A DNA stretch of 64,000 bases, taken from the NCBI RefSeq assembly GCF_014333585.1, contig NZ_JACSCW010000004.1, forward strand, positions 62,001-126,000, read 5' to 3'. This document shows positions 45,296 to 54,241 of the stretch, in pieces; the first letter of the stretch is position 1, and every line of letters begins with the position of its first letter. The DNA is from Hymenobacter sp. BT188. Its GTDB lineage: Bacteria; Bacteroidota; Bacteroidia; Cytophagales; Hymenobacteraceae. A model generated the notes under the pieces. The model had not been told where the DNA came from and searched no databases. It saw only the letters and a program-made list of their open reading frames with translations. The position numbers were made by a program, and so were the translations under genes.

Positions 45296-48200
45296 CTAGG
45301 GCAACGAACTTTTGCCCCCCAGAGCTTGCTCATTGGCGCGGGTGGGGCGCACAAGCGGACGAGCCGAAACTTTTCGGGTCGGGGAGGTCGGGGAGGGAAG
45401 GCCCGACGCTTTCCAGGTTTCCGGAATGAGGCTGTAAGCGGGTTGCAGGCCGCCCAGATCGATGGTGAGGTGGTCGAGCACCACGCCCGGATCAAGCAGG
45501 TAGATGGTGAGCGTATGCCGGCCGGGGCTCAGCAGCGGTCCTTTCGTTTGCCGTTGCGCGCGGTTGCGCAGCACATTCTGCTTCCACTCCTCCGACCGGC
45601 CCACGGTTTTGAAATCGACAATTTCTATCGGGCCATTGTCCAGAGCTACCCCATAGCGCATACTGGTGCTGCGGGTAGTGGGGTGAGTGGGCAGGGTATA
45701 TACGGTGACGATTGGGGCCGCCCGCGAGAAGGTGTAGAAATCGTACTCGACGGCCGGGGCTTGGGTCCGTATGTTGGCCGTATCTGCGAGTGGCTCTGCT
45801 TGCAAGGGCTGAGCCTGCAGGGACTGACCGGCGTGGCCGAGACCCTCCACCAATGCCCAGCGGCTGGCAGCTTTATCTGCTTTGCGACTGTAATGCGTAG
45901 CCAGCATCGAGACGCAACCATTGATTTCAATAAACCCTTGGTAGTCAGCTGCTAATTTGCTCTCGGCTACGGCGGCCCGCACGACTACGCGGAAGGTTTT
46001 GCCGGCTCCGGTAAATGTCAGGAAACCCGTTGGTGCACCCTGCTTAGGCACTTTGCGCCAGTCAACGTGCACCTGAAGCCGCTGTTGTTTTTGCCCCCCA
46101 GCCGAGGTGAGCGTACCTTTTTGGGCAGACAGCGTCAGCCACTTTACCGACGACTTTGCCTTCCAGGTAACCGCCCGCTTCCGACTCAGAAATACATCAA
46201 TAAAGTAGCTCGGCGACCCCCACGGATAGAAGGTTGGCAACGACAGGGAAGATGCTGACGTGGCTGCTTGCGCGGAGTCGTGGGGGGCAAATCCTTCCGG
46301 CGCAACGCCCCAGATTAGGGTGGTGTCAATGGAGAGATTCGGTAAAATTGGCGCTTGGTAAACGGGTAAGTTGCGCGGCTTCATCGACATCATACCGCGC
46401 CATTTGCTCCCCGCCAGTTGGTTGTTGTAATACTCCGTTTCTAGCTCAATGCTCGCGTACGCCTGTTGGGCCCACAGGGCATAGTCGGTGGCACTAGCGC
46501 GGTGCTGCAGGGCGTACCAGTAGCTCTTGTCCTGATACAGAAACTTCTGATTCATGAGGGCCGCGCCCACGACCGGGTAGTACACCAGCTCAAAAAAGGC
46601 ATCAGCCCGCGCCGGCTCCATCTGGGCGCGCAGCTGCTGGACGCGCTGCCGCAACGCGGCATAGCGGTCGAGGCGGCGCTGGGCTTCGTCGCCGTAGCCA
46701 AAATGATTGTAGGCGGTGCGCTGAGTTGGTGTGGTGGGCTCCGTCTGGCTCCAGCCCATAAATTCTGGGCGGCGCTCAAAGGCCAAGTCATAATATTCCC
46801 AGAGGATGGACTGAACTTCGGGTCCGAATTTGTCGCCGAAAATACTGCTGGCCCACGCCTTCAAATGAGTGGGTACATACCGACTTTGCTGGAAAGGTCG
46901 GGCATCATAAGCCATGTCCAGAAACAGCTGGATGTTGTATTCCAAGGGCTTGATGTCGCCCACGTTCAGCACCCACAGCCGATCAGTTTTCAGCTCGTGG
47001 GCCTTCATCATCTCCTCCCGAATCAGGGCCGGGTGCGTAGAACTCAGCCACAGATAATCGTGGGGGCGGCCCCAGTACGAGGCGTGGTAGTACACGCCCG
47101 AGCCGCCCCCGCGCGTCTGCTCTTCAGCGTTGCTGAGGCGGCTGATGTAGCCGTAGTTATCATCGGGCCACACCAGCGTCACGTCGTCGGGCAGCTTCAG
47201 GCCTTCGTCGTAAATATCAAGCACTTCCTTGTAGGCCGTGAATACCTGTGGCACAGTCGGCACGTCAGGGGCCACATGGCGCCGCAGGATTTCGCGCTGA
47301 TCAGCAATGATGCTGTGCAACATCTGGGCGGCTTGTTTAGGATTTTTGGCGCCTTCCATGCCGCTGTCGTGCACGCCGCGCATTCCCAGTGAATACATCA
47401 CCTCCATGTCGGCTGCTTGCTTCACCCGCTGCTCCCAATACTTGTACACGGCGGGCTTGTTGCGGAAATAGTCAAACGGTCCCATGTTGGGCTCCTTCCA
47501 CTCGTCTACGTTGTTGCGCAGCATGGGCTCGGCATGGGAAGTGCCCACCAGAATGGCGTAGCGGTCGGCCATCTTCGGGTTGCTGGGGTACGAGAAAAAA
47601 GCGCGCGTGCTGGGGTGCATGGCGGGCCAGATGAGGTTGGCCTTCAGGCGCAAAAGCAGCTCGAAAATGCGGGCATACGTGTTGGGCCCAATGTCTTTAA
47701 TATCCTTGTCCAGGTTTTGAGCGGCCCAGGGTTGTAGGCCCCAATCTTCGTCGTTGAGGAAGATGCCGCGATACTTCACCGTGGGCGACGCGCTGAGGAA
47801 GCTGCCGGCCGTCAGGTACAAATTATCCTGGTGATGGGGCGTTACATCGGCCCACCAGTACCACGGCGACACGCCCAGCCGCCGCGACAACTCAAACACA
47901 CCGAACGCGGTGCCGCGCCGGTCGCTGCCCGCGATAACCAAGGCTTTGCCCGCCTGCCCAAACGGCTTGTCAACGACGCTTATACTGAACGCCTCCCACT
48001 TTCCTTTGAGGCCCGCTACCTGCTTCACCCCTCCCGCTGCCAACTGATCAATCAGCTTCGACTGCCCCACTGTGCCAATGAGTACAGAAAAGCCCCCCAG
48101 CGGCTCATTAACCCCCCGCAGCGCCGGAGTAATACTGGTGATATTGGCAATGTCGCGGGCCAGAGCATCGGCGGCCACGCGGACAACCTCAGCATCCTGA

Positions 48201-48367
48201 TTGTCGAGATAAAGTGGCGCGGCCAGCTTTTCATGCACTAGCGCAAACCCCTCAGCGCTATAGCTTCCGGCCAGCACCAGCGGCGCGGTAGGCGTGGGCT
48301 GGGCGCCCATCGGGTAGGAGAGGGACAGAAGCAGCCAGCAAATGAGCCAGGAGAAGTACTTTCTCAT
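45296..48367 (-). CDS. GH115 family glycoside hydrolase (alpha-glucuronidase type)
   Basis: 1023 residues. Signal peptide 1-22 (LLSLSYPMGAQ). DRRGTAFGVFELSRRLGVSP, NDEDWGLQPWA, LNLIWPAMHP-like LLRLKANLIWPAMHPSTRAF, VWPDDNYGYISR and YYHASYWGRPHDYLWL are GH115 marks. A C-terminal beta-rich domain with a C-run-encoded tail (LGGKSSLP) follows. Family members remove 4-O-methyl-glucuronic acid from xylan. It is the first gene of the sugar run, exported, and probably exposes the sugar for FucP-linked enzymes. The link between a glucuronidase and a fucose route is unusual. Confidence 0.88.
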   Translation of the reverse strand: MRKYFSWLICWLLLSLSYPMGAQPTPTAPLVLAGSYSAEGFALVHEKLAAPLYLDNQDAEVVRVAADALARDIANITSITPALRGVNEPLGGFSVLIGTVGQSKLIDQLAAGGVKQVAGLKGKWEAFSISVVDKPFGQAGKALVIAGSDRRGTAFGVFELSRRLGVSPWYWWADVTPHHQDNLYLTAGSFLSASPTVKYRGIFLNDEDWGLQPWAAQNLDKDIKDIGPNTYARIFELLLRLKANLIWPAMHPSTRAFFSYPSNPKMADRYAILVGTSHAEPMLRNNVDEWKEPNMGPFDYFRNKPAVYKYWEQRVKQAADMEVMYSLGMRGVHDSGMEGAKNPKQAAQMLHSIIADQREILRRHVAPDVPTVPQVFTAYKEVLDIYDEGLKLPDDVTLVWPDDNYGYISRLSNAEEQTRGGGSGVYYHASYWGRPHDYLWLSSTHPALIREEMMKAHELKTDRLWVLNVGDIKPLEYNIQLFLDMAYDARPFQQSRYVPTHLKAWASSIFGDKFGPEVQSILWEYYDLAFERRPEFMGWSQTEPTTPTQRTAYNHFGYGDEAQRRLDRYAALRQRVQQLRAQMEPARADAFFELVYYPVVGAALMNQKFLYQDKSYWYALQHRASATDYALWAQQAYASIELETEYYNNQLAGSKWRGMMSMKPRNLPVYQAPILPNLSIDTTLIWGVAPEGFAPHDSAQAATSASSLSLPTFYPWGSPSYFIDVFLSRKRAVTWKAKSSVKWLTLSAQKGTLTSAGGQKQQRLQVHVDWRKVPKQGAPTGFLTFTGAGKTFRVVVRAAVAESKLAADYQGFIEINGCVSMLATHYSRKADKAASRWALVEGLGHAGQSLQAQPLQAEPLADTANIRTQAPAVEYDFYTFSRAAPIVTVYTLPTHPTTRSTSMRYGVALDNGPIEIVDFKTVGRSEEWKQNVLRNRAQRQTKGPLLSPGRHTLTIYLLDPGVVLDHLTIDLGGLQPAYSLIPETWKASGLPSPTSPTRKVSARPLVRPTRANEQALGGKSSLP

Positions 48368-48561
48368 CAGGTGACACGATGGTTAGGCGAGTTGCAAGAG
48401 CAGCAAAGAGTTAAGATTTTGCCCCAGCTGCTGCTCACTGGTCTTTCTTGAGGCTGAATCGGGTGATACGTTTAATGGATGCCGACCCCGGTACTTGACC
48501 TCCGTAAGCTAATGTGCCTGACACTTCGCCGGGAACCGTCCCGTACTGTCCTGATATTGTA

Positions 48562-48625
48562 AATGCGCCGTCACAGAAGAGCCCGTGAAACACATGTTTC
48601 ACGGGCTCTTCTGTGACGGCGCATT
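48562..48625. repeat. 64-bp perfect palindrome (31-bp arms)
   Basis: AATGCGCCGTCACAGAAGAG continues to a 31-bp arm repeated exactly in reverse, with only CA between. It is in the leader of the GH115 gene, between AldO and GH115. There is no T-tract for minus-strand transcription, so it is not a normal terminator. Confidence 0.95.
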
Positions 48626-48794
48626 CAGACTTAGGGATGAAAAGTAGCAGCGGAAAAAATATTCCGTGCGCTTGAAAACTGCTTTGGGCCTACTCAGGTG
48701 ACGTGTACGTCTTCAGATGCGCCAGGGTCACCCGGTTGCGGCGGCTTTTCGGCACAGTGGTAGGGTTGGGCAACGAATAGAATAATTAACCGTG

Positions 48795-48802
48795 CAAACA
48801 TA
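48795..48802 (-). promoter_or_regulatory. Candidate -7 element for the GH115-deoxysugar run
   Basis: The reverse strand reads TATGTTTG, an exact match. It would leave a leader of about 420 nt before GH115 that contains the 64-bp palindrome. No clear -33. Confidence 0.4.
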
Positions 48803-48925
48803 TAGAACTTGATAAAGTATAGATAAGAATAGCTATATCAAGAATAGTGGAACACTTCGCTAATTCCGGAATTATATATTATTTTTTTTGAATTTTCGCC
48901 TTTTAAACCCGATTCAGCCCTTTTT

Positions 48926-50242
48926 CTAAAGGGAGTTAGCTAGATAAGTATTCACGAAGGCATTGCGAAACTTGCCTTTCGGATCATACTGCGCCATCAA
49001 AGCCTGAAACGCGGGCAGTTTCTCATACTGACTTTGCAGGTGTGCCGCCGACAGGATAAACAGCTTGCCCCAGTGCGGGCGTACCCCGAAAGGCGAGAGT
49101 GCACGTTCCAGCAACGGTAGCACCTGGCTAACGGCAGCTTCATCAGGCTTCCAGGTGAAATGGATAGCCAGCGAGTTTTGCTGATAGCATGGGCTCAGCC
49201 ATAGCGCATCGGCTGCGACAGTCCGCATCTCCGAAACCTGCAGGCACGGGCGCAAGTATTTGTGCAGGCCTGCCACGGCCCGAATAGCTTCCTCGGCGTG
49301 GCGTAAGGGTACAAAATATTCTGATTGCAGCTCCTCGCCTGAGCTGGGTGTGAAGCCCAGCCGGAAGTGCGGCAGACGATCATGCCAGGGGCCCGGCACA
49401 CCCATTTGCTCCGTGCAGTTTATGGGCGAGAGGCCGGCCAGCGGATGCAGATTCTGCGTGGCGCGTGGGGCCCCAAAAAAGTCTGGTGGAGCCTGCTGAA
49501 GCTGCGCGCCGGGCGTAAGGCGCTGTTTCAGCCAGACCTGCGTAATGCGCTGATCCTGCCAATCGGTGAATAAGCTCACGCTATAAGCGCTGGCCTGAAT
49601 GGCGGCAAAGTGCTCACAGACTTGGTCGAGAGGCAAGTTTTCGTACACGTCCTGGCAAAGCTGGAAGGTGGGCTCGATGGCGAGCGAAAGCTTGGTTATG
49701 ACCCCCAGCGCCCCTAAATGCACAACCGCGCCCTGAAACTCGTCGCCGTCATTTTCCTGCGACAGCACCCGCACTTCCCCCGAGGCGAGTACAAACTCCA
49801 TCGCCCGAACGGCCGTGGCTAGGTTGCCGTGCTGTATGCCCGAGCCGTGGGTAGCGGTAGCACAGGCGCCCACTACGGAAATATGCGGCAGCGAGGCGAG
49901 GTTGTGCAGGGCAAATCCGTGGCTGTGCAGGTAGGGAGCCAACCGGCCATACGTGATGGAGGCGGGCACCGTAACCGTGCGAGCGGCCGCATCAAGGTAA
50001 ATATCCGTCTCCGCCGCCCCAAGGGAAAGCAACTGCTGCGTACTATCGGCGATGCCGTTGAAGCAATGGCGGGAGCCAAGCACCTTCAACTGGTCGGTGG
50101 TTTGAACCAGCTCCTGCACCTGCTCTACAGAGTCGGCCTGCGCCAAACGGGTGGTGCTATAACGATAGTTACCAGCCCAGTTCAGTAACGGTGGCGCGAT
50201 GGGCGCAGGGGAGGAAACAGGCAGAGAAGATTGAGATTCCAT
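48926..50242 (-). CDS. FAD-dependent alditol oxidase-like protein (VAO family)
   Basis: 438 residues. VLGSRHCFNGIADS (54-67) carries His59 for covalent FAD attachment as in alditol oxidase. ITYGRLAPYLHSHGFALHNL and GACATATHGSGIQHG complete the FAD-binding half, and the substrate half ends in HWGKLFILSAAHLQ and DPKGKFRNAF. Family members oxidise polyols such as xylitol or sorbitol, or sugar-1,4-lactones, using oxygen. The neighbour sugar cluster fits a polyol or lactone substrate. No signal peptide; probably cytosolic. Confidence 0.85.
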   Translation of the reverse strand: MESQSSLPVSSPAPIAPPLLNWAGNYRYSTTRLAQADSVEQVQELVQTTDQLKVLGSRHCFNGIADSTQQLLSLGAAETDIYLDAAARTVTVPASITYGRLAPYLHSHGFALHNLASLPHISVVGACATATHGSGIQHGNLATAVRAMEFVLASGEVRVLSQENDGDEFQGAVVHLGALGVITKLSLAIEPTFQLCQDVYENLPLDQVCEHFAAIQASAYSVSLFTDWQDQRITQVWLKQRLTPGAQLQQAPPDFFGAPRATQNLHPLAGLSPINCTEQMGVPGPWHDRLPHFRLGFTPSSGEELQSEYFVPLRHAEEAIRAVAGLHKYLRPCLQVSEMRTVAADALWLSPCYQQNSLAIHFTWKPDEAAVSQVLPLLERALSPFGVRPHWGKLFILSAAHLQSQYEKLPAFQALMAQYDPKGKFRNAFVNTYLANSL

Positions 50243-50273
50243 AAAGAACGGAAGTGGCTGAAGGAGCTGGGGG

Positions 50274-50281
50274 CAAAATTA
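50274..50281 (-). promoter_or_regulatory. Candidate -7 element for the alditol oxidase-like gene
   Basis: The reverse strand reads TAATTTTG, an exact match 31 bp before the start codon, and it is joined to a C5 run resembling the C-run motif. Confidence 0.4.
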
Positions 50282-50384
50282 CGACATTATGATAAGGACA
50301 TCAGGCTTCGGGAGCTAACCAAGAGACACAGGGGGCTTTTTCGCAGCTAATAGGGAATGATGGGCGGGCTGCTTATTTTGCCCC

Positions 50385-51503
50385 ATGCTCCCAACGACTA
50401 TTCAGTCCATTGAAATTTTCAAGCTCTTCCTGCCACTGAAGGAGCCATTCGTCATTTCCCTCGGGCCCATCAACGAGGTCCAAAACGTGGTGATTCGTCT
50501 GCAAACGGCGGATGGCTGCACAGGCTACGGTGAATGCAGCCCTTACATGACCATCAACGGCGAAAGCGTTGATACCTGCTTTGCCGTAGCGCAGTACTTG
50601 GCACATGGGCTATACGGGCACGATGCGTCGGATATTGCCGGATGTGTGGCCATTATGAACCGTATTATCTACGCCAATAGTAGTATCAAAAGTGCATTTG
50701 ACATGGCCCTGCACGATATAGCTGCCCAACAGGCGTGCGTGCCGCTTTACGCTTTTCTGGGGGGCAAAATCACCAAAAAACTGACCACTGATATGACCGT
50801 CAGCCTGGGGCCGGCCGAGAAGATGCAGGCCGATGCTATCCGGTTTCAGAAGCAAGGCTTTCCGTCTATTAAAGTGAAATTGGGGGAAAACCTGGAGGCC
50901 GATGTAGCGCGCATCCGGGCCATCCGGGAAGGCATCGGGCCAGATCATCCGCTGAGCATCGACGCGAACCAAGGCTGGCACACGGCTGAGGCGGCCATTG
51001 CCGTTTTGCAGGCCCTGGCTCCTTACCGCATTGCGCATTGCGAAGAGCCTATTGCCCGCCACTTGTTTATGGATCTGGCCACGGTGTCGGCCGCGTCGCC
51101 CATTCCGATTATGGCGGATGAAAGCTGCGGCGACGAGCACGACGCGGCACGCCTGATTCAGCTGCGCGCCTGTCCGCAGTTCAATATCAAGCTCGGCAAA
51201 TCATCGGGGCTGCACCGGGCCCGAAAGATTGTTGACTTGGGCGCAGCGGCCGGCATGACCCTGCAAGTCGGCGGCTTCATGGAGTCGCGCCTGGGCATGA
51301 CGGCCGCCGCGCACCTGGCCCTCACCAGCGACGCCATCCGCCACTGCGACTTTGACACGCCGCTGATGTATGCCGAGGACCCAGTCGTGGGCGGAATTCG
51401 CTACCTAGCGCAGGGCGTGATTGAGGTGCCAGACGTGCCGGGCCTGGGAGCAGTGATAGATGAGCAGTACTTGCGAAACGCGGAAAAGCGGGTTGTAGAG
51501 TAA
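50385..51503 (+). CDS. Dipeptide epimerase (enolase superfamily, MLE subgroup)
   Basis: 372 residues. The catalytic pattern is present: K163-x-K165 in SIKVKLG, metal ligands D193 (DANQGW), E220 (CEEP) and D245 (ADES), and K269 (NIKLGKSS). This suits Ala-Glu-type dipeptide epimerases used in murein peptide recycling. The lid loop (15-35) lacks the acid-sugar pattern, so I do not take it for fuconate dehydratase, though it lies 2 kb from a cluster that lacks one. LGGK at 125-128 is a C-run motif (50759). Confidence 0.85.
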   Translation: MLPTTIQSIEIFKLFLPLKEPFVISLGPINEVQNVVIRLQTADGCTGYGECSPYMTINGESVDTCFAVAQYLAHGLYGHDASDIAGCVAIMNRIIYANSSIKSAFDMALHDIAAQQACVPLYAFLGGKITKKLTTDMTVSLGPAEKMQADAIRFQKQGFPSIKVKLGENLEADVARIRAIREGIGPDHPLSIDANQGWHTAEAAIAVLQALAPYRIAHCEEPIARHLFMDLATVSAASPIPIMADESCGDEHDAARLIQLRACPQFNIKLGKSSGLHRARKIVDLGAAAGMTLQVGGFMESRLGMTAAAHLALTSDAIRHCDFDTPLMYAEDPVVGGIRYLAQGVIEVPDVPGLGAVIDEQYLRNAEKRVVE

Positions 51504-51630
51504 TACATATGTGGGTACATGTGTAAAGAATGGCGATTTATCGCCTACTTGCTCATCTATGCCGACATGCCGCCTATCAAAACCGAAGCTATAGAGCTAC
51601 TGAGTAGGTAGCTTTTCTTATCCGCTCCTA

Positions 51631-52029
51631 ATGAAACTTCTGACTTATACGCCTCACCTAACGCTCTACCTACACGAAGGAATTAACCGCGCTATTGAAG
51701 CCCAGTGGCTAGGTTTCGCTAGTAGCGCCGAGCTGCGCCAGTCTACGCTGGAAGCCGTAACCCTGGCCCGGCAATACAAAGTATCGGGTTGGATAGCCGA
51801 TGATCGGCTCCTAGGGCCCATTCGCCCCATCGATTTGGAATGGATTGCTCAGCAGGTGCTGCCCCAGCTGATCGGCGCAGGTGTGAAGCGGTTTGCCCGC
51901 ATTGAGGCAATAGATCCGATGAATAAAATGCTAATAGGGCAGGCGCAAAAAACGGCAGAGCATCAGTTGTCCTTTGAGATGGGCACCTTTACGGACTTAC
52001 AGTCGGCGCGCGTTTGGGCTTGCGGCTAG
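51631..52029 (+). CDS. Hypothetical cytosolic protein
   Basis: 132 residues, no signal peptide or membrane segment. Alternating strands and helices (LTLYLHEGINRAIEAQWLGF, VSGWIADDRLLGPIRPIDLE, VLPQLIGAGVKRFARIEAID) suggest a small alpha/beta fold. The pattern resembles STAS-like proteins common in Hymenobacter, but I cannot name a family. Isolated gene. Confidence 0.6.
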   Translation: MKLLTYTPHLTLYLHEGINRAIEAQWLGFASSAELRQSTLEAVTLARQYKVSGWIADDRLLGPIRPIDLEWIAQQVLPQLIGAGVKRFARIEAIDPMNKMLIGQAQKTAEHQLSFEMGTFTDLQSARVWACG

Positions 52030-52298
52030 CTATTAGCGAATACTATAGCACCTTATTTCTAGCATGTAGATCTGCACAATTTAGTGTAAGCTGGGTATAG
52101 GTGCTGATTACTCTTTGAAAGAGGCGACGGCGAGCATTTATCTGACTGAACAGCAGAACGTAAGCGAAGAAGCTGTTGCTTTATTTTTTCCGAAGATCGC
52201 GCAACTGAGGCTGTGCAAAGGTGTACCCATTAGTGGCTCGCTTCGGTAAAAAAATGCCTGATTCAGCCATTTGTCTACCACCTCTAATGCCTGCGATT

Positions 52299-52567
52299 AT
52301 GTCTAAGCAATCTGGAAACGCAGCCAGCACGACCCCAAAGCTGGACCAAACACCAATCCCAAAATCAGCAACCAATCTTCGGGGGAGGCCCAGCACGCCG
52401 GCTCTACCGATAAAGACCGTTCCGTGCGAAGCGGACTGTCGGGTCAGGCCAGCAAGCCCCACGCCGCCAACTCCGAGAAATTTGACCAACGCATTGCCGG
52501 CGACAACATGGAAAGCGGCACTGGCATGACGGCCCCCAGCGACAAAGGCAGTAGTAACAACAACTAA
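52299..52567 (+). pseudogene. Possible frameshifted small polar protein
   Basis: An ATG at 52299 starts MSKQSGNAASTTPKLDQTPI in one frame. The next frame (+2) from near 52306 stays open and codes for NTNPKISNQSSGEAQHAGST, SGLSGQASKPHAANSEKFDQ and ends MTAPSDKGSSNNN at TAA 52565. The second frame has coherent charged/polar composition, unlike random frames, while the first has a sensible start. One single-base change would join them. It may be a small disordered gene with a frameshift or a sequencing error; alternatively no gene. Confidence 0.35.
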
Positions 52568-52621
52568 GTAGCCAAGCCTTCCGCCCAAACCTTGTGGCCG
52601 CAACTACTAAGTTGCTCCACA

Positions 52622-52733
52622 AAAAAGCCCCCCAGAAACGGGTAAAACTATACGTATTGGCCTCCGCTAGCTGCATGCTGGTGGAGGCTGTTTTTTGCCT
52701 AAACCAGTACGCTTAGCCTACGGGGGGCTTTTT
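52622..52733. terminator. Terminator-like pair of C-run motifs with a long loop
   Basis: AAAAAGCCCCCC (52622-52633) faces GGGGGGCTTTTT (52722-52733). A smaller hairpin (GCCTCC/GGAGGC) lies between. The right half alone could end plus-strand transcription from 52299. Confidence 0.55.
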
Positions 52734-52864
52734 GTTTCTACGGAGTTTCATCTACGCCAACGCTCACCTCCGTGCTCACCCAAAACGCCGCTATATTTAC
52801 CCATCTCCACTGTTCTTTCCTCTCATAGGCGCTTACAAAGCAGCCTCTCGATTTCTGCCCCACC

Positions 52865-53941
52865 ATGAGAAAACTACTGTTTCTGCTGCTTTGGCTGCCC
52901 CTGCTCAGCTATGCCCAAACGGCCATAAAGTACCCGGCGCCCGTTGACGCGGACTTCAGTCTAAAAAACTACGCCTTCGAAAGTGGGGAGAAGCTGCCGG
53001 AGCTGAAGCTGCACTACACCACCATCGGCCAGCCGCGCAAAGACGCCCGGGGGCGAGTTGTGAATGCGGTGGTCATCATGCACGGGACTACCGGCACCGG
53101 AAAGCAGTTTCTGAGCGAGCAGTTCGCCGGTAACCTGTTTGGGCCGGGCCAAGTGCTGGACGCAGCCAAGTACTACATTATTCTGCCCGACGCCATCGGG
53201 CACGGCCAATCCAGCAAGCCCAGCAACGGCCTGTGGATGCGCTTCCCCAAGTACTCCTACAACGATATGGTAACGGCCAACTACCGCCTGCTCACCGAGC
53301 ACCTGGGCGTGGCCCACGCCCGACTGGTGATGGGCACCTCCATGGGCGGGATGGAAACCTGGGTGTGGGGCTACCGCTACCCCGACTTTATGGATGCCCT
53401 GATGCCCTTAGCCAGCTTGCCAGTAGAAATAGCGGGCCGCAACCGCATGCTGCGCAAAATGGCCATCGACCTGATTCAGATGGACCCCGCTTGGCAGGGT
53501 GGCAACTACACCACTCAGCCTCGCACGGGCCTGACGGGGGCCATTTCGTCGCTGATCTTTATGACCAGCAGTCCATTTCAAATGCAAAAAGCGGCCCCTA
53601 CGCGCGAGCTAGCCGAAGCAGCGCTGGATAAAAGGAGAAACCAACTACTGACTTCCCTCGACGCCAACGACTTCATCTACCAGTTCGACGCCTCCCGCGA
53701 CTACGACCCGGCCCCGCACCTAGCCAAGATAAAAGCCCCCCTGTTCGCCATCAACTCCGCCGACGACCAAGTTAATCCCCCTGAGCTGGCAATTCTGGAG
53801 CAGGAAATCAAAAAGGTCCCCAGGGGGCGTTACATCCTCCTACCCATCTCCGACTTAACCGTCGGCCACGGCACTCATTCGCACCCTGCGCTATGGTGGC
53901 ATTATCTGAAGGAACTGCTAACGTTATCGGAGAAGCAGTAG
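52865..53941 (+). CDS. Secreted alpha/beta hydrolase, homoserine O-acetyltransferase-like
   Basis: 358 residues. Signal peptide 1-18 (LLFLLLWLPLLSYAQ). LKLHYTTIGQPRKDARGRVV and VVIMHGTTGTGKQFL open the fold, the nucleophile Ser lies in VMGTSMGGMETW (about 155-166), Asp in SADDQVNP and His in HGTHSHPALW. This is the MetX-like group. A signal peptide argues against methionine synthesis, so it is likely an esterase or lactonase in the periplasm. A TATATTTA at 52792-52799 could be its -7 element, as the same octamer stands before the DUF885 gene. Confidence 0.85.
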   Translation: MRKLLFLLLWLPLLSYAQTAIKYPAPVDADFSLKNYAFESGEKLPELKLHYTTIGQPRKDARGRVVNAVVIMHGTTGTGKQFLSEQFAGNLFGPGQVLDAAKYYIILPDAIGHGQSSKPSNGLWMRFPKYSYNDMVTANYRLLTEHLGVAHARLVMGTSMGGMETWVWGYRYPDFMDALMPLASLPVEIAGRNRMLRKMAIDLIQMDPAWQGGNYTTQPRTGLTGAISSLIFMTSSPFQMQKAAPTRELAEAALDKRRNQLLTSLDANDFIYQFDASRDYDPAPHLAKIKAPLFAINSADDQVNPPELAILEQEIKKVPRGRYILLPISDLTVGHGTHSHPALWWHYLKELLTLSEKQ

Positions 53942-54003
53942 GGAAAACATTGAGTGTTCTGTACTTCCTTCAAAAGTAAAAAAGCAATTATACCAACTAG
54001 AAC

Positions 54004-54094
54004 GTCATGCAGAGCAACGCGAAGCATCTCGCGTGCTGATGTATGGTTGCTAAACAGCTAAACACGCGAGATGCTTCGCGTTGCTCTGCATGAC
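54004..54094. repeat. REP-like palindromic element, copy 4
   Basis: 32-bp perfect arms from GTCATGCAGAGCAACGCGAA through CATCTCGCGTG around a 27-base AT-rich loop, the best-kept copy of the family. It lies between the MetX-like and DUF885 genes. Confidence 0.92.
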
Positions 54095-54241
54095 CACCTG
54101 GGGAAAAGGTGCTTAAGCAAGGAGGCGCCTTCCAGCATATGTTCGCCATTCCAATCAAAAATGCCCCGAAGGCATTTCCCGCACACTACCAGCTCAAACC
54201 TGACACCCCGCTATATTTACTTACCACCTCAACCTTTCCCT

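Noticed and set aside
46466..47392. 308-residue open frame on the plus strand
   Set aside because: It lies wholly opposite the GH115 gene, which has clear family motifs. Long antisense frames are expected in high-GC coding DNA.
50385..51503. Fuconate dehydratase
   Set aside because: K-x-K and the terminal K (269) match dipeptide epimerases, and length is below that of fuconate dehydratases.
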